DNA of 64,000 nucleotides, from assembly GCF_016458305.1 (NCBI RefSeq), contig NZ_JAEMHL010000001.1:620001-684000 (forward strand), written 5' to 3'. The position numbers were made by a program, and so were the translations under genes. The notes beneath the pieces were generated by a model, which saw only the letters and a program-made list of their open reading frames with translations, was not told the origin of the DNA and made no database searches. Position 1 is the first letter of the stretch. The number at the start of each line of letters is the position of its first letter. Origin of the DNA: Geomonas anaerohicana. Lineage in GTDB: Bacteria; Desulfobacterota; Desulfuromonadia; Geobacterales; Geobacteraceae. Positions 1 to 8,954 of the stretch are shown one piece after another.

Positions 1-65
1 AAGTCAAAACAAAAGGATTTTTTGTTTTTCGTGCTGTCTTTGCGCCTTTGCGTCTTTGCGTTGCA
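1..65. repeat. Copy of a dispersed 'tttgcgcc/tttgcgtc' intergenic repeat
   Basis: This short stretch carries the tandem motif CTTTGCGCCTTTGCGTC and ends in TTGCGTTG. The same words recur as an inverted pair at 27345-27441. It lies just downstream of the activator gene, and I see no gene or clear terminator here. The element may extend past the window edge. Confidence 0.5.
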
Positions 66-73
66 AATTGGTT

Positions 74-850
74 TTAAGGGTTTGCCGCGCAGCCGATGGC
101 GCCGTTGTGCTGCGGGTGCTTCGGTATCACGATCTCCATGCCGCACTGCCCCTTCAACAGCTCCACCATGGCGCTATTGAGGGCGACCCCGCCGGTGATG
201 ACCAGGGTGTCGGAGGGAAAACGCTTCAGCATCGGCATCACCCGCTTCACCAAAGTCAGGTTGACGCCGGCGCAGAGCCTGGCAACCGGATAGCCGCGCA
301 GGATCTGACCGATCAACTCGCTTTCGCCGAAGATGCCGCAGGTGGCATCCAGCGCCACCGGTTCCTCCGAGTGGGAGGAGAGCTCGTCCAGGCTCACCTC
401 GAGGACCGCCGCCATGTTCTCCAGGTAGCGCCCGCTGGAGGCGGCGCACTTGTCGTTCATGACGAAGTCGGTGAGCCGCCCCGCCACCACCTGGGCCACC
501 TTGGTGTCCTGCCCCCCCATGTCCAGCAGGGTGAAGTTGGCAAGCCCGGTCTGGGTGCGCGCGCCGGCGACGTGGGCCTTGATCTCCGAGATGACGCGGG
601 CGCCGTGCAGGTTGATGCTGTTGCGACCGTAGCCGGTCACCGTGATCTGAGCCTGGGCCAGTTCCTCGGCGCTGAAGATGCCGCTCCCCAAGAGGTCGAG
701 CGACAGCTCGTCGTTGACGATGCTGCCGTACTTCTTGTAGAACGCGATGGTGTCGAGGTCCGCCAGCCTGACGATCTCGTCACCGCGCATCAGTGCGAAC
801 TTGGCCTTCCTGCTCCCCAGGTCGATCCCTATTTTCAAAGTGTCTGACAC
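74..850 (-). CDS. 2-hydroxyacyl-CoA dehydratase / benzoyl-CoA reductase-type activase (BadF/BadG/BcrA/BcrD ATPase family)
   Basis: Likely ATP-dependent electron-injecting activator (HgdC type) for a 2-hydroxyacyl-CoA dehydratase-like enzyme. The N-terminus shows the ASKHA phosphate-1 signature IGIDLGSRKAKFAL. Further in come LLDMGGQDTK (phosphate-2 region), NDKCAASSGRYLE and CGIFGESEL; the two Cys lie where HgdC-type dimers bind a bridging 4Fe-4S cluster. About 258 residues is the usual size for a single-domain activase. I chose a GTG start at 850 because AGGAG lies about 10 bases upstream; an in-frame ATG at 871 would add seven residues but has a weaker ribosome site. It sits downstream of a dehydratase-like gene on the same strand (gap about 140 bases), which supports a functional pair. 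The substrate cannot be read from sequence. Confidence 0.85.
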   Translation of the reverse strand: MSDTLKIGIDLGSRKAKFALMRGDEIVRLADLDTIAFYKKYGSIVNDELSLDLLGSGIFSAEELAQAQITVTGYGRNSINLHGARVISEIKAHVAGARTQTGLANFTLLDMGGQDTKVAQVVAGRLTDFVMNDKCAASSGRYLENMAAVLEVSLDELSSHSEEPVALDATCGIFGESELIGQILRGYPVARLCAGVNLTLVKRVMPMLKRFPSDTLVITGGVALNSAMVELLKGQCGMEIVIPKHPQHNGAIGCAANP

Positions 851-990
851 CTGAATCTCTTCTCCTGTCATTGCCTGCCACTGCGATACTTTTCAGAAAG
901 CATCCGGTGCGGTTTTATCTTGTGGCGCTGCTTGCCAATTGCCGATGCCATTGTATATTTGGTCACGGGTTTGGCATAGCCGAGGGATTT

Positions 991-1974
991 TCAGCTACGT
1001 TCCTCGAGCAGTTCCAGAAACCCTTCCAGCCTGATCTTCGTCCTGGCATCTATATCACCCGGCTTGTCACCTTCGAGCGTCAGAATGGGGAGCTTGATGC
1101 TCTTTCTGAGCACCATATCCTCGATCTGCCTGAAGCAGAAAGATTGCACATAGTGGATCACCCCGTCCACCTTTCGTTTCTCCAGCTCACGACTGATGTC
1201 GCCGATGCGGTGGAAGATGTCGTAGGGGTAGCTGTAGGCGCGGTACTGCTCCACGAGGTCCTGGATACCGTACGGCATGGAGAACTGCCGCTGGGTCTCG
1301 TTGAAGACGACACGGGCACCTACTTCCTCGACGAAACCGTAAAGCCCGTCTACGATGGGGGGGACGCCCAGGTAGGCCAGCCTGATCCGCTCCTTGCGCT
1401 CGGGCCTTTGCACAGCCTGCGTGAGAAACGCGTCCACCTCGGCCTCGAAGGCGTCCAGGTCGCCGTTCATGTCGGAGGTGCAGACCTGGAAGTAGTGGTT
1501 CTCCTCGCCGGTGACCCGATTCTCCTGCCAGGTGAGGCGGTCGATCTCGTGCACCTTCGCCCTGATCCGGTCCAGGCGCAGTTTCGCCTCGCCCACCTCG
1601 GCCCAGCCGACGCCGAAAACGGACATGAGCTTCTCGATCTCCGCCTTGAGCGGTCCGGCTTCACGGCCCGCCGGGTAGGCGAAGGGATAGACCCGCACCC
1701 CGTTCAGCGACAGGACTTCCATCAGGGCCTTGGTGTAGCTGCAGTCCCCCTCGGTGACGGCGATCATCTCCTTGACGCCGCTGGCGACCACGGCGCCATA
1801 GATGCCTTTGATCCAGGCGCAGACGTTGCGGGGGAAGCCGGTCAACTCGGCATCTTCTATCAATGAGGCCTTTTCGGGGTGGGTGATGAAGACGTTGTTG
1901 AGATCGATGGGGACCACGCCCGCCGCTACCAGTACTTCCAGCGGGATGGTGGTGGTAAAGCCTACTCTGCGCAA
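991..1974 (-). CDS. 2-hydroxyacyl-CoA dehydratase family protein (HgdB/BcrC-like subunit)
   Basis: A 327-residue protein of the 2-hydroxyglutaryl-CoA dehydratase D-component / benzoyl-CoA reductase subunit family. Family-typical points are the N-terminal FTTTIPLEVLVAAG (substrate-pocket strand), an early conserved Cys in PRNVCAWIKG, GDCSYTKALME, and VQSFCFRQIED near the C-terminus; these Cys would ligate one 4Fe-4S cluster. The start is TTG at 1974: the sequence ACGGAG in the end of the upstream gene is a good ribosome site about 8 bases away, and the two genes are only 5 bases apart. Classic enzymes have two such subunits, but only one is visible here, so it may act as a homodimer or on a non-classical substrate. 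The function beyond the family is unknown. Confidence 0.8.
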   Translation of the reverse strand: MRRVGFTTTIPLEVLVAAGVVPIDLNNVFITHPEKASLIEDAELTGFPRNVCAWIKGIYGAVVASGVKEMIAVTEGDCSYTKALMEVLSLNGVRVYPFAYPAGREAGPLKAEIEKLMSVFGVGWAEVGEAKLRLDRIRAKVHEIDRLTWQENRVTGEENHYFQVCTSDMNGDLDAFEAEVDAFLTQAVQRPERKERIRLAYLGVPPIVDGLYGFVEEVGARVVFNETQRQFSMPYGIQDLVEQYRAYSYPYDIFHRIGDISRELEKRKVDGVIHYVQSFCFRQIEDMVLRKSIKLPILTLEGDKPGDIDARTKIRLEGFLELLEERS

Positions 1975-1979
1975 AAGTT

Positions 1980-2318
1980 CTACTCCGTCTTGATGAAATA
2001 CAGATAGATGAGGAACGCTCCGATGGCGAGACCGCCGAAGGCGAAGGGAAGGGTCGAAGAAACGTTCAGCGAGTCGCCTTCAGCCGGCATGGTGTAGCGA
2101 ATCAGGAGCAGTAATGAAATGGTGGTGAAGAGGGTTGCCAGCACGAATTTCGACCGCACCACCACCGCGTAGAAGGCGACGATCAGGAAACCGCAGACGA
2201 TCCACGGGTTGGCGAGCGCGGCTTTCACGGTGAGGTGCCGGGCGAAATCTACCAGGTGGGCCGTTTCGAACGGCGAAAGCTTTTCGGCAGTCTTTTCTAA
2301 TAGCTGAGACTTATCCAT
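1980..2318 (-). CDS. Small three-helix membrane protein, function unknown
   Basis: About 112 residues with a soluble N-terminal 35 residues and then three hydrophobic segments: NPWIVCGFLIVAFYAVVV, a segment around LATLFTTISLLLLIRY, and a C-terminal one around FAFGGLAIGAFLIYLYF. The start at 2318 is chosen over an ATG five codons upstream because TTAGGAGAAC sits directly before it. It is the first gene of a three-gene minus-strand unit with the dehydratase-like protein and its activase; its stop codon region supplies the ribosome site of the next gene. I do not recognise a named family. A role as membrane partner of the two soluble proteins is only a guess from position. Confidence 0.7.
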   Translation of the reverse strand: MDKSQLLEKTAEKLSPFETAHLVDFARHLTVKAALANPWIVCGFLIVAFYAVVVRSKFVLATLFTTISLLLLIRYTMPAEGDSLNVSSTLPFAFGGLAIGAFLIYLYFIKTE

Positions 2319-2456
2319 GAGTTCTCCTAACAACGGCTAGATTATATGCATATCGGTGCATTTAGCAAGAAGTTAAAGAGATAGAGCCTTTGAGGCCGTG
2401 TCACGATCCTTTTAGTTTAATAGATGCTAATTCTGGTTGAGTGAAAGGAGTCAGTT

Positions 2457-3548
2457 ATGGAAGAGCTCAAGGCGACCCCCCTGCGTGCCGACCACGAGAA
2501 CCTGAAGGCACTGATGGCACCCTTCGGCGGTTGGCTCATGCCGATCCAGTACTCGGGCATCATCGCCGAGCACAAGTGGTGCCGGGAACAGGCCGCCCTT
2601 TTCGACATCTGCCACATGGGGGAGTTCCTCTTCAAGGGTGACGTAGTCGCCGATGGGCTGGAGGATGTCTTCACCTTCTCGGTCAACTCCATCCCTGTCG
2701 GGCGCTCGCGCTACGGATTCCTCCTCAACGATGCCGGCGGCGTCATCGACGATCTCATCGTTTTCCGCCTGGCCGAGGACGAGGCGATGATCGTGGTCAA
2801 TGCCGCCACCACCGACAACGATTTCGCCGTGATACGCTCACGACTGAAGAACCCCGCCGCCCTCACCGACATCTCGGCCCGCACCGGCAAGGTCGACCTG
2901 CAGGGTCCGCTCTCCCGCGAGATCATGGTGCAGCATTTCGGACCGTCCATCCAGGACATCCCCTTCTTCAAGTTCATCAAGACCAGCATCCTCGGGAGCG
3001 ACGCCATCGTCAGCCGGACCGGCTACACCGGGGAACTCGGTTACGAGATCTTTCTTCCGGCGGACAAGGTGACAGAGTTGTGGCGCCTGCTGCTCGAGGA
3101 CCCGCGCGTCGCGCCGGCGGGGCTGGGCGCCCGCGATCTGCTGCGCCTGGAAATGGGATACTCCCTCTACGGCAACGACCTGGACGAGACTATCACGCCT
3201 CTGACCGCCGGGCTTCCCGGCTTCGTCAACATGAACAAGGAGTTCGTCGGCAAGGCCGCCTTGGAGCGGGAGATAGAGCAGGGCTCGCCGCGGACGAAGG
3301 TCGCCTTCAAGGTCGACTCCCGGCGCGCTCCCCGTCACTTCTACCAGATCCTGCACGATGGGGCGGAGGTCGGAGTGGTGACCAGCGGTGCCTTCTCCCC
3401 CATGCTCTCCTGCGGCATCGGCCTGGGACTGGTCGAACCAAAGGCGGCGGCGCTCGGCACCCGGCTCACCATAAAACAGGACCGGGTCGAAATGGAAGCG
3501 CAGGTGGTCGAGCTTCCCTTCTACACCGGCGGCTCGCTCAGAAGCTGA
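2457..3548 (+). CDS. gcvT: Glycine cleavage system T protein (aminomethyltransferase)
   Basis: Transfers the methylene group of glycine-derived aminomethyl-lipoyl-GcvH to tetrahydrofolate and releases ammonia. The 363-residue length is normal. Recognisable elements are the N-terminal HENLKALMAPFGGW and CREQAALFDICHMGEF, the folate-site region VDLQGPLSREIM, SRTGYTGELGYEIFLPAD, and GLGARDLLRLEMGYSLYGNDLDETI, followed by the C-terminal barrel with SCGIGLGLVEP. A strong GAAAGGAG ribosome site precedes the ATG. It leads the operon gcvT-gcvH-gcvPA-gcvPB. No glycine riboswitch is visible in the 120 bases upstream. Confidence 0.97.
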   Translation: MEELKATPLRADHENLKALMAPFGGWLMPIQYSGIIAEHKWCREQAALFDICHMGEFLFKGDVVADGLEDVFTFSVNSIPVGRSRYGFLLNDAGGVIDDLIVFRLAEDEAMIVVNAATTDNDFAVIRSRLKNPAALTDISARTGKVDLQGPLSREIMVQHFGPSIQDIPFFKFIKTSILGSDAIVSRTGYTGELGYEIFLPADKVTELWRLLLEDPRVAPAGLGARDLLRLEMGYSLYGNDLDETITPLTAGLPGFVNMNKEFVGKAALEREIEQGSPRTKVAFKVDSRRAPRHFYQILHDGAEVGVVTSGAFSPMLSCGIGLGLVEPKAAALGTRLTIKQDRVEMEAQVVELPFYTGGSLRS

Positions 3549-3555
3549 AATCATT

Positions 3556-3630
3556 AACAGGGATAAAAGGGATACGGGGGATAAAGACCTGTCTCTAGCA
3601 GTTATCCCTTTTATCCCCTTTATCCCTGTT
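3556..3630. repeat. Inverted repeat with 29-base arms between gcvT and gcvH
   Basis: The arms at 3556-3584 and 3602-3630 are near-perfect reverse complements rich in GGGATAAA words, separated by a 17-base loop. It lies inside the gcv operon, so the transcript would fold into a long hairpin with no T-run after it. It could stabilise or trim the mRNA. It looks like one of several dispersed palindrome families in this genome. Confidence 0.7.
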
Positions 3631-3666
3631 CGTTTTGTTTTTCATCCAATAAACGGAGGTCGCACC

Positions 3667-4038
3667 ATGGCAAAGTTCTACACCAAAGAGCACGAGTGGG
3701 TCGAGATGGCGGGGGCGCAGGCGACTGTGGGGATCAGCGAGCACGCGGCCCACGAACTCGGGGACATCACCTACGTCGAGCTTCCCAAGATCGGCAAGAG
3801 TGTCAAACAGTTCGATGCCCTGGCGGCCATCGAGTCGGTGAAAGCCGCCAGTGACATCTACGCGCCGGTCTCCGGCAAGGTGGCGGAGGTGAACCAGGCG
3901 CTGAATGACGCGCCGGAACTGGTGAACCAGGGGGCCGAGTCGCAGGGCTGGATCTGCAAACTCGATGGGGTCAACGAAGCCGAACTTGGCGCGCTGATGG
4001 ATGCCGCCGCCTATGACGTGTACCTGAAAGGATTGTGA
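3667..4038 (+). CDS. gcvH: Glycine cleavage system H protein
   Basis: Lipoyl-carrying shuttle protein of the glycine cleavage complex. It is 123 residues, slightly shorter than the usual ~127. The lipoyl-lysine motif is ESVKAASD with Lys59, inside a typical lipoyl-domain hairpin ([20 protein letters not shown]). The start ATG follows AACGGAGG. It ends one base before gcvPA. The LipM-like and LipA genes downstream would attach lipoate to this protein. Confidence 0.97.
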   Translation: MAKFYTKEHEWVEMAGAQATVGISEHAAHELGDITYVELPKIGKSVKQFDALAAIESVKAASDIYAPVSGKVAEVNQALNDAPELVNQGAESQGWICKLDGVNEAELGALMDAAAYDVYLKGL

Positions 4039-4039
4039 C

Positions 4040-5377
4040 ATGGGATACTGCCCGAACACGCCGGATGACATCCGAGACATGCTGGCGGCGATCGGCGCGG
4101 CCAGCGTAGAGGAGCTCTTCGCTCCCATTCCCGCGGAACTGCGCGCCAAATCCTTTAACCTCCCGCCCGGCATGTCTGAACTGGAGCTCCTGCGGCTGAT
4201 GAGGGAGAAGGCGGCCTCCTGCGGCGCCGATATCACACCCTTCATCGGCGGGGGCATCTACGACCACTTCATCCCCGCTGCCGTCGATCACCTTGCCTCC
4301 CGCGCCGAGTTCTACACCGCCTACACCCCCTACCAGCCGGAATGCGCGCAGGGGACGCTCCAGGCGCTTTACGAGTACCAGACCACTATCTGCCGGTTGA
4401 CCGGAATGGAGGCGTCCAACGCCTCGCTTTACGACGGCGGCACCGCGGTGGCCGAGGCGGCGCTGATGTCGCTGCGCATCACCGACCGGCACAAGGTGAT
4501 TCTGGACGGATCGGTCAACCCGCTGCACCGGGGGATCGTCACCGGCTACCTGCACGGTCTATCGGCGCAAGCGGTACACGTGGCGCCCGACGGCTGCGCC
4601 TCCGACCTCGCCCGCCTGATGTCCTCCATCGACGACGAGACCGCAGCGGTCATCGTGCAGAGCCCGAACTTCTTCGGCTCGGTGCAGGACTTCCGGGAGC
4701 TGGCCCAGAAGGCGCACGACCACGAGGCGCTCCTCATCGTCTCCTGTTACCCGATCGCCATGGGCCTCGTCGCCAGTCCCGGCGAGATGGGGGCGGACAT
4801 CGCGGTGGGCGAGGGGCAGAGCCTGGGCAACCACCTCTCCTTCGGTGGCCCCTACTTCGGCTTCATCGCCACCCGCAAGCGCTTTATCAGGAACCTGCCC
4901 GGGCGTATCGTCGGCGAGACCATCGACCACCAGGGGCGGCGCGGTTTCGTGCTCACCCTGCAGGCGCGCGAACAGCACATCAAGAGGCACAAGGCGACCT
5001 CCAACATCTGCAGCAACCAGAGCCTGTGCGCCCTGCGCGGCCTCATCTTCTGTGCCTCCCTCGGTCGCAAGGGATTCGAGGAACTGGCCCAGTTGAATTA
5101 CGACAAGGCGCAGTACGCCAAGTCCGTGCTCGCTGCCGTGCGCGGCGTCGACCTGCTCAACAGCGGCGCCACCTTCAACGAGTTCACCTTGGTCCTTCCC
5201 AAGGATGCCGCCGAAGTGGTACAACGGCTGCTCGACAAGGGAATGGCGGCGGGGGTGCCACTGGGACAGTACTATCCAGGCATGGAGCGGGCGCTGGTGG
5301 TGACCGTGACCGAGAAGCGGACCAAGGACGAGATCGATCGCCTGGCGGCGCTGCTTGAGGAGGTGTTATGGAGCTGA
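4040..5377 (+). CDS. gcvPA: Glycine dehydrogenase (decarboxylating) subunit 1
   Basis: N-terminal half of the split P protein, which decarboxylates glycine using PLP and passes the aminomethyl group to GcvH. The 445-residue length is typical of GcvPA. Family landmarks include [52 protein letters not shown] and [10 protein letters not shown]. The PLP lysine is in the partner subunit. Its last ten bases overlap the start of gcvPB, so the two are probably translationally coupled. Confidence 0.97.
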   Translation: MGYCPNTPDDIRDMLAAIGAASVEELFAPIPAELRAKSFNLPPGMSELELLRLMREKAASCGADITPFIGGGIYDHFIPAAVDHLASRAEFYTAYTPYQPECAQGTLQALYEYQTTICRLTGMEASNASLYDGGTAVAEAALMSLRITDRHKVILDGSVNPLHRGIVTGYLHGLSAQAVHVAPDGCASDLARLMSSIDDETAAVIVQSPNFFGSVQDFRELAQKAHDHEALLIVSCYPIAMGLVASPGEMGADIAVGEGQSLGNHLSFGGPYFGFIATRKRFIRNLPGRIVGETIDHQGRRGFVLTLQAREQHIKRHKATSNICSNQSLCALRGLIFCASLGRKGFEELAQLNYDKAQYAKSVLAAVRGVDLLNSGATFNEFTLVLPKDAAEVVQRLLDKGMAAGVPLGQYYPGMERALVVTVTEKRTKDEIDRLAALLEEVLWS

Positions 5378-6807
5378 TCTTCGAGAAATCCGTCTCCGGA
5401 CGCACCGGCGTCAGGGTCCCCTTGAGCGACGTTCCCAAGGCCGCGTCCCTTCCCGAAGCGGTGCGGCGGCAGGAGCCGGTGCGCCTGCCCGAGGTGGGTG
5501 AACTGGACCTGGTACGGCACTACACCAACCTTTCCCGCAGGAACTTCTCGGTGGATACCAACTTCTACCCGCTCGGTTCCTGCACCATGAAGTACAACAC
5601 GAAAGTCACCGAGAATGCCGGTGGACTCTTTGCCTCCTGCCATCCCATGCTCGCGCTGCTCCCGGGCGGGGACAGTCTGGTGCAGGGGCCGCTCTCCATC
5701 GTGTACGAGCTGGAACGCCAGTTGGCGGAGATCACCGGCATGGAAGAGGTGACCACCCAGCCCTTGGCCGGCGCCCACGGCGAGATGACCGGCATCATGG
5801 TGATCGCCGCCTATCACAAGGCGCGCGGCGACGAGAAACGCAAGTACGTCATCGTTCCGGACTCCTCGCACGGCACCAACCCGGCCAGCGCTGCCATGGC
5901 GGGGTACGAGATCGTCACCGTCCCGACCGCCCCCTACGGCGACATGGACCTCGACCTGTTCCGGCAGGCGATGAACGACGAGGTGGCGGCGGTGATGCTG
6001 ACCTGCCCCAACACGCTGGGGCTGTTCAACCCGCACATCGCCGAGATCTGCGCCATCGCCCACCAGGGGGGCGCGCTCACCTACTACGACGGCGCGAACC
6101 TCAATGCCATTCTGGGCAAGGTGCGGCCGGGCGACGTAGGCTTCGACGTCATCCACGTCAACCTGCACAAGACCTTCGGCACCCCGCACGGTGGAGGCGG
6201 CCCCGGCAGCGGCCCCATCGGCGTGAGGGGCGACCTGGTCCGCTTCCTCCCCACCCCGCGCGTGGTGCGCAGGGTGGACGGCAGCTATGCCGTGGAGGAT
6301 CATCCCGAAGGAATCGGGCGGGTTTCCGACTTCTTCGGCAACTTCGCCATCATGGCGCGGGCCTACGCCTACATCACCATGCTGGGGCGCGAGGGGCTCA
6401 TCGAGGTGAGCGAGCAGGCGGTGCTCAACGCCAACTACATCATGGCGAGGCTCAAGGAAGAGTACGAGCTTCCTTTTGACCAGACCTGCATGCACGAATG
6501 CGTCTTCTCCGCGAGCCGGCAGGTGCAAAACGGCGTGCACGCCATAGACGTCGCCAAATACCTGATCGACAGGGGCTTCCATCCGCCGACCGTGTACTTC
6601 CCGCTCAACGTCAAGGAGGCCATCATGATCGAGCCGACCGAGACCGAGAGCAAGCAGACCATGGATGCCTTCATCGAGGTGATGCTGGAGGCGGCGCAGT
6701 TGGCCAAGGAGGACCCGGAGCGGTTGCACGAGGCGCCGGTAACCACCCCGGTCGGGCGCCTGGACGAGACCCGCGCGGCGAGGATGCAGCAGGTGTGCTG
6801 CGAATAA
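5368..6807 (+). CDS. gcvPB: Glycine dehydrogenase (decarboxylating) subunit 2
   Basis: C-terminal, PLP-binding half of the split P protein, 479 residues. The cofactor lysine is expected at Lys268 in [17 protein letters not shown]. Other signatures are the early [29 protein letters not shown] and [11 protein letters not shown]. The ATG at 5368 overlaps the end of gcvPA by ten bases, and AGGAGG in the gcvPA tail serves as ribosome site. It forms an alpha2-beta2 enzyme with GcvPA. Confidence 0.97.
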   Translation: MELIFEKSVSGRTGVRVPLSDVPKAASLPEAVRRQEPVRLPEVGELDLVRHYTNLSRRNFSVDTNFYPLGSCTMKYNTKVTENAGGLFASCHPMLALLPGGDSLVQGPLSIVYELERQLAEITGMEEVTTQPLAGAHGEMTGIMVIAAYHKARGDEKRKYVIVPDSSHGTNPASAAMAGYEIVTVPTAPYGDMDLDLFRQAMNDEVAAVMLTCPNTLGLFNPHIAEICAIAHQGGALTYYDGANLNAILGKVRPGDVGFDVIHVNLHKTFGTPHGGGGPGSGPIGVRGDLVRFLPTPRVVRRVDGSYAVEDHPEGIGRVSDFFGNFAIMARAYAYITMLGREGLIEVSEQAVLNANYIMARLKEEYELPFDQTCMHECVFSASRQVQNGVHAIDVAKYLIDRGFHPPTVYFPLNVKEAIMIEPTETESKQTMDAFIEVMLEAAQLAKEDPERLHEAPVTTPVGRLDETRAARMQQVCCE

Positions 6808-6829
6808 AACAAAAAGCAAAAGCAAAACC

Positions 6830-7021
6830 TTGGCCACGGAGAAAATCTGAGGACATCTGAGGAAAGACAAAACCGGAGAAAGGCAAAAGACCTTTAAAGG
6901 GAAAGGCCACAGGGGACAGGCATTCGTGACTAAAGTGAAGCTGACCAATGCTTCTGTTTTTTGCTGTACCTCAAAAGTCTTTTGCCTCTCTCCGATTTTC
7001 TCAGATTTTCTCCGTGGCCAA
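6830..7021. repeat. Inverted-repeat element between gcvPB and the lipM-like gene
   Basis: The outer 21-base arms at 6830-6850 and 7001-7021 are perfect reverse complements (the right arm ends CTCCGTGGCCAA). A second nested pair, 6874-6891 and 6977-6994, matches at 17 of 18 positions. The whole behaves like a ~190-bp MITE-like or palindromic insertion. A single-sided copy of the same sequence forms the end of the hydrolase gene at 12581-12617. Confidence 0.7.
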
Positions 7022-7037
7022 TGGTTTAGAGGTTTTG

Positions 7038-7838
7038 ATGTGTAAGTGGCGTTTGATAGATACGGGGCCGCTGGAAGGCCCTGCCAATATGGCCCTGGAT
7101 GAGGCGCTCCTCAACTGTTTCCAGAAGGATCCCACCCGGCCGGTACTGCGCCTGTACGGCTGGAATCCCGCGACCCTCTCCGTTGGACGCTACCAGGACG
7201 CGGCCGCGGCGCTCAACCTCGATCTCTGCCGGGAGGAGGGGGTGCCGGTGGTGCGCCGCATGACCGGCGGCGGCATTATCTACCATGCCGCCGAGGTCAC
7301 CTACAGCGTGGTTTGCTCGCCGGAACACCTGGGTGACCGCACCGGCGTCAAGGACGGCTTCCGCAAACTGTGCGGCTTCCTGCTCGGCACCTACCAGCGC
7401 CTCGGACTCGACGCCCGCTTTGCCGTCGATTGGAATCCCGCTGAGGAACGGCTGGGAGAGCGGACTTCCTTCTGCTTCGCCGGTAAAGAGGAATTCGACG
7501 TGGTGGTCAACGACCGCAAGATCGGCGGCAACGCCCAGCGCCGCCTCTCCGGCGCCATCCTGCAGCACGGCTCGATCCCGCTGCAGAACCGGGTGCAGCA
7601 GGGGGTGCGCTACTTGAAAGAGCCGGCTCCCGGCGCGGCACGTTCGGTGAGCCTGTCGGAACTGGGCCATGCGCCCGAGCCGGATGACCTGAAACGTCTG
7701 CTGGCAGAGTCGTTCCAGGAACTGATGAGCGTCGACCTGGTGCCCGAACCGCCGACCGACCAGGAGATGGTGACCGCGGGGAAGCTGGAGGAACACAAGT
7801 ATCGCTGCCCAAGTTGGACTTTCGAGGGGCGGAGCTGA
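7038..7838 (+). CDS. Lipoate-protein ligase A family protein, LipM-type octanoyltransferase
   Basis: Biotin/lipoate A/B ligase-fold protein of about 266 residues. It shows RRMTGGGIIYH and the lysine motif NDRKIGGNAQRR followed by GAILQHGSIP. Just before the lysine motif is SFCFAG, matching the position of the catalytic Cys that separates LipM octanoyltransferases from LplA ligases. I therefore prefer transfer of octanoate from acyl-ACP to GcvH over salvage of free lipoate, but this rests on one residue. The start at 7038 has AGAGG just upstream; the open frame upstream is part of the repeat element. It sits between the gcv operon and lipA, which fits dedicated lipoylation of GcvH. Confidence 0.85.
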   Translation: MCKWRLIDTGPLEGPANMALDEALLNCFQKDPTRPVLRLYGWNPATLSVGRYQDAAAALNLDLCREEGVPVVRRMTGGGIIYHAAEVTYSVVCSPEHLGDRTGVKDGFRKLCGFLLGTYQRLGLDARFAVDWNPAEERLGERTSFCFAGKEEFDVVVNDRKIGGNAQRRLSGAILQHGSIPLQNRVQQGVRYLKEPAPGAARSVSLSELGHAPEPDDLKRLLAESFQELMSVDLVPEPPTDQEMVTAGKLEEHKYRCPSWTFEGRS

Positions 7839-7901
7839 AGGTAGACGGTGCTAGTCCCCTCTCCCAGAGGGAGAGGGGATGTGAATGGTTTTGGGGGTGA
7901 G

Positions 7902-8744
7902 ATGGAGGTTTTACGCAAGCCGGAATGGCTGCAAAAGAAGGTAAACCCGGCGGCACACGCGGAGATGGAAGGGCTGCTGAAAGAGCTCAACCTGAACACC
8001 GTCTGCCAGCAGGCCCGCTGCCCCAACATCACGGAATGTTTCCGTCAGAGGCAGGCGACCTTCCTGATCCTTGGCCGCGCCTGCACGCGGCTTTGCTCGT
8101 TCTGCTCGGTCGCCAAGGAAGTGCCCCTGCCGCCGGAACAGGGCGAGCCGACCGCGGTGGCCGAGGCAGTGTGCCGTTTGAAGCTCTCCCACGTGGTAAT
8201 CACGAGCCCCACCCGCGACGACCTCGCCGACGGCGGCGCAGGGCAGTACGCCAGCACCGTCGCAGCCATTCGTACGGCTTCGCCGGCAACGAAGATTGAG
8301 CTGCTGATACCTGATTTCCAGGGGGGCCTGGAGGCGCTGAAGGCGGTGCTGGCGAGTGCGCCGGACATCCTGGGGCACAACCTGGAGACGGTGCCGAGGC
8401 TGTACGCCATTCGGTCCGGCGCGGATTACCAGAGATCTCTGCGGCTTCTGGCCGACGCTCACCGGCTCGAACCGGCGTTGAAGACAAAGTCGGGATTGAT
8501 GCTGGGACTGGGTGAGGAGGAGGGCGAACTCCTCGCGGTGTTCCAGGATCTGGTGGAGGTGGGGTGCAGCTACCTGAGTCTCGGCCAATACCTTGCACCC
8601 AGCCGGCAGCACTACCCGGTGCAGCAGTTTATCGAGCCGGAGCGCTTCGACCGACTGAAGCAGCAGGCCCTTGCCGCCGGCATGCTCCACGTCGAGAGCG
8701 CCCCTTACGTGCGCAGCTCGTACATGGCGGAGCGATATCGCTGA
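7902..8744 (+). CDS. lipA: Lipoyl synthase (radical SAM)
   Basis: Inserts two sulfur atoms into protein-bound octanoate. It has both family clusters: the auxiliary-cluster cysteines in CQQARCPNITECF and the radical-SAM CTRLCSFC (CX3CX2C), plus the C-terminal RSSY signature (RSSYMAERYR). The ATG at 7902 is preferred because the longer frame upstream is translated repeat DNA (the CCCTCTCCC palindrome) and GGGGGTG lies before the ATG; 280 residues is near the family norm. It is downstream of the LipM-like gene. Confidence 0.95.
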   Translation: MEVLRKPEWLQKKVNPAAHAEMEGLLKELNLNTVCQQARCPNITECFRQRQATFLILGRACTRLCSFCSVAKEVPLPPEQGEPTAVAEAVCRLKLSHVVITSPTRDDLADGGAGQYASTVAAIRTASPATKIELLIPDFQGGLEALKAVLASAPDILGHNLETVPRLYAIRSGADYQRSLRLLADAHRLEPALKTKSGLMLGLGEEEGELLAVFQDLVEVGCSYLSLGQYLAPSRQHYPVQQFIEPERFDRLKQQALAAGMLHVESAPYVRSSYMAERYR

Positions 8745-8749
8745 CTCCC

Positions 8750-8925
8750 CCCCTCCCAGCCTCCCCCCTCCAGGGGGAGGTGCCATGGACCGAGCGTGCA
8801 CCTAGACAGCCAGGAAGGTAAACGAGGTCCCCTCCCCCGGAGGGGAGGGACAGGGAGGGGGAAGAAGCACTCAGCTCCTGCATAAACTCCCTCTGTCTCC
8901 CCTTCGCAAAGGGGAGGACGCGAGG
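8750..8925. repeat. C/G-rich inverted repeats between converging genes
   Basis: This interval holds several CCCTCCCCC / GGGGGAGGG blocks that can pair with one another (for example 8760-8780 and 8830-8863). It separates lipA from the minus-strand decarboxylase-like gene, so it may end both transcripts, but there is no clear T-run. The same words recur at 7856-7880, 13804-13829 and 24530-24571. Confidence 0.5.
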
Positions 8926-8954
8926 CCTGGTACAGCGCTTAAATCATGCGGCCC

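Noticed and set aside
2340-2456. Glycine riboswitch upstream of gcvT
   Set aside because: The short upstream region lacks the conserved aptamer core and is too short for the usual tandem form.
5272-6948. Long minus-strand open frame opposite gcvPB
   Set aside because: Antisense of a clear gcvPB; the translation is low-complexity His/Val/Arg text without family features.
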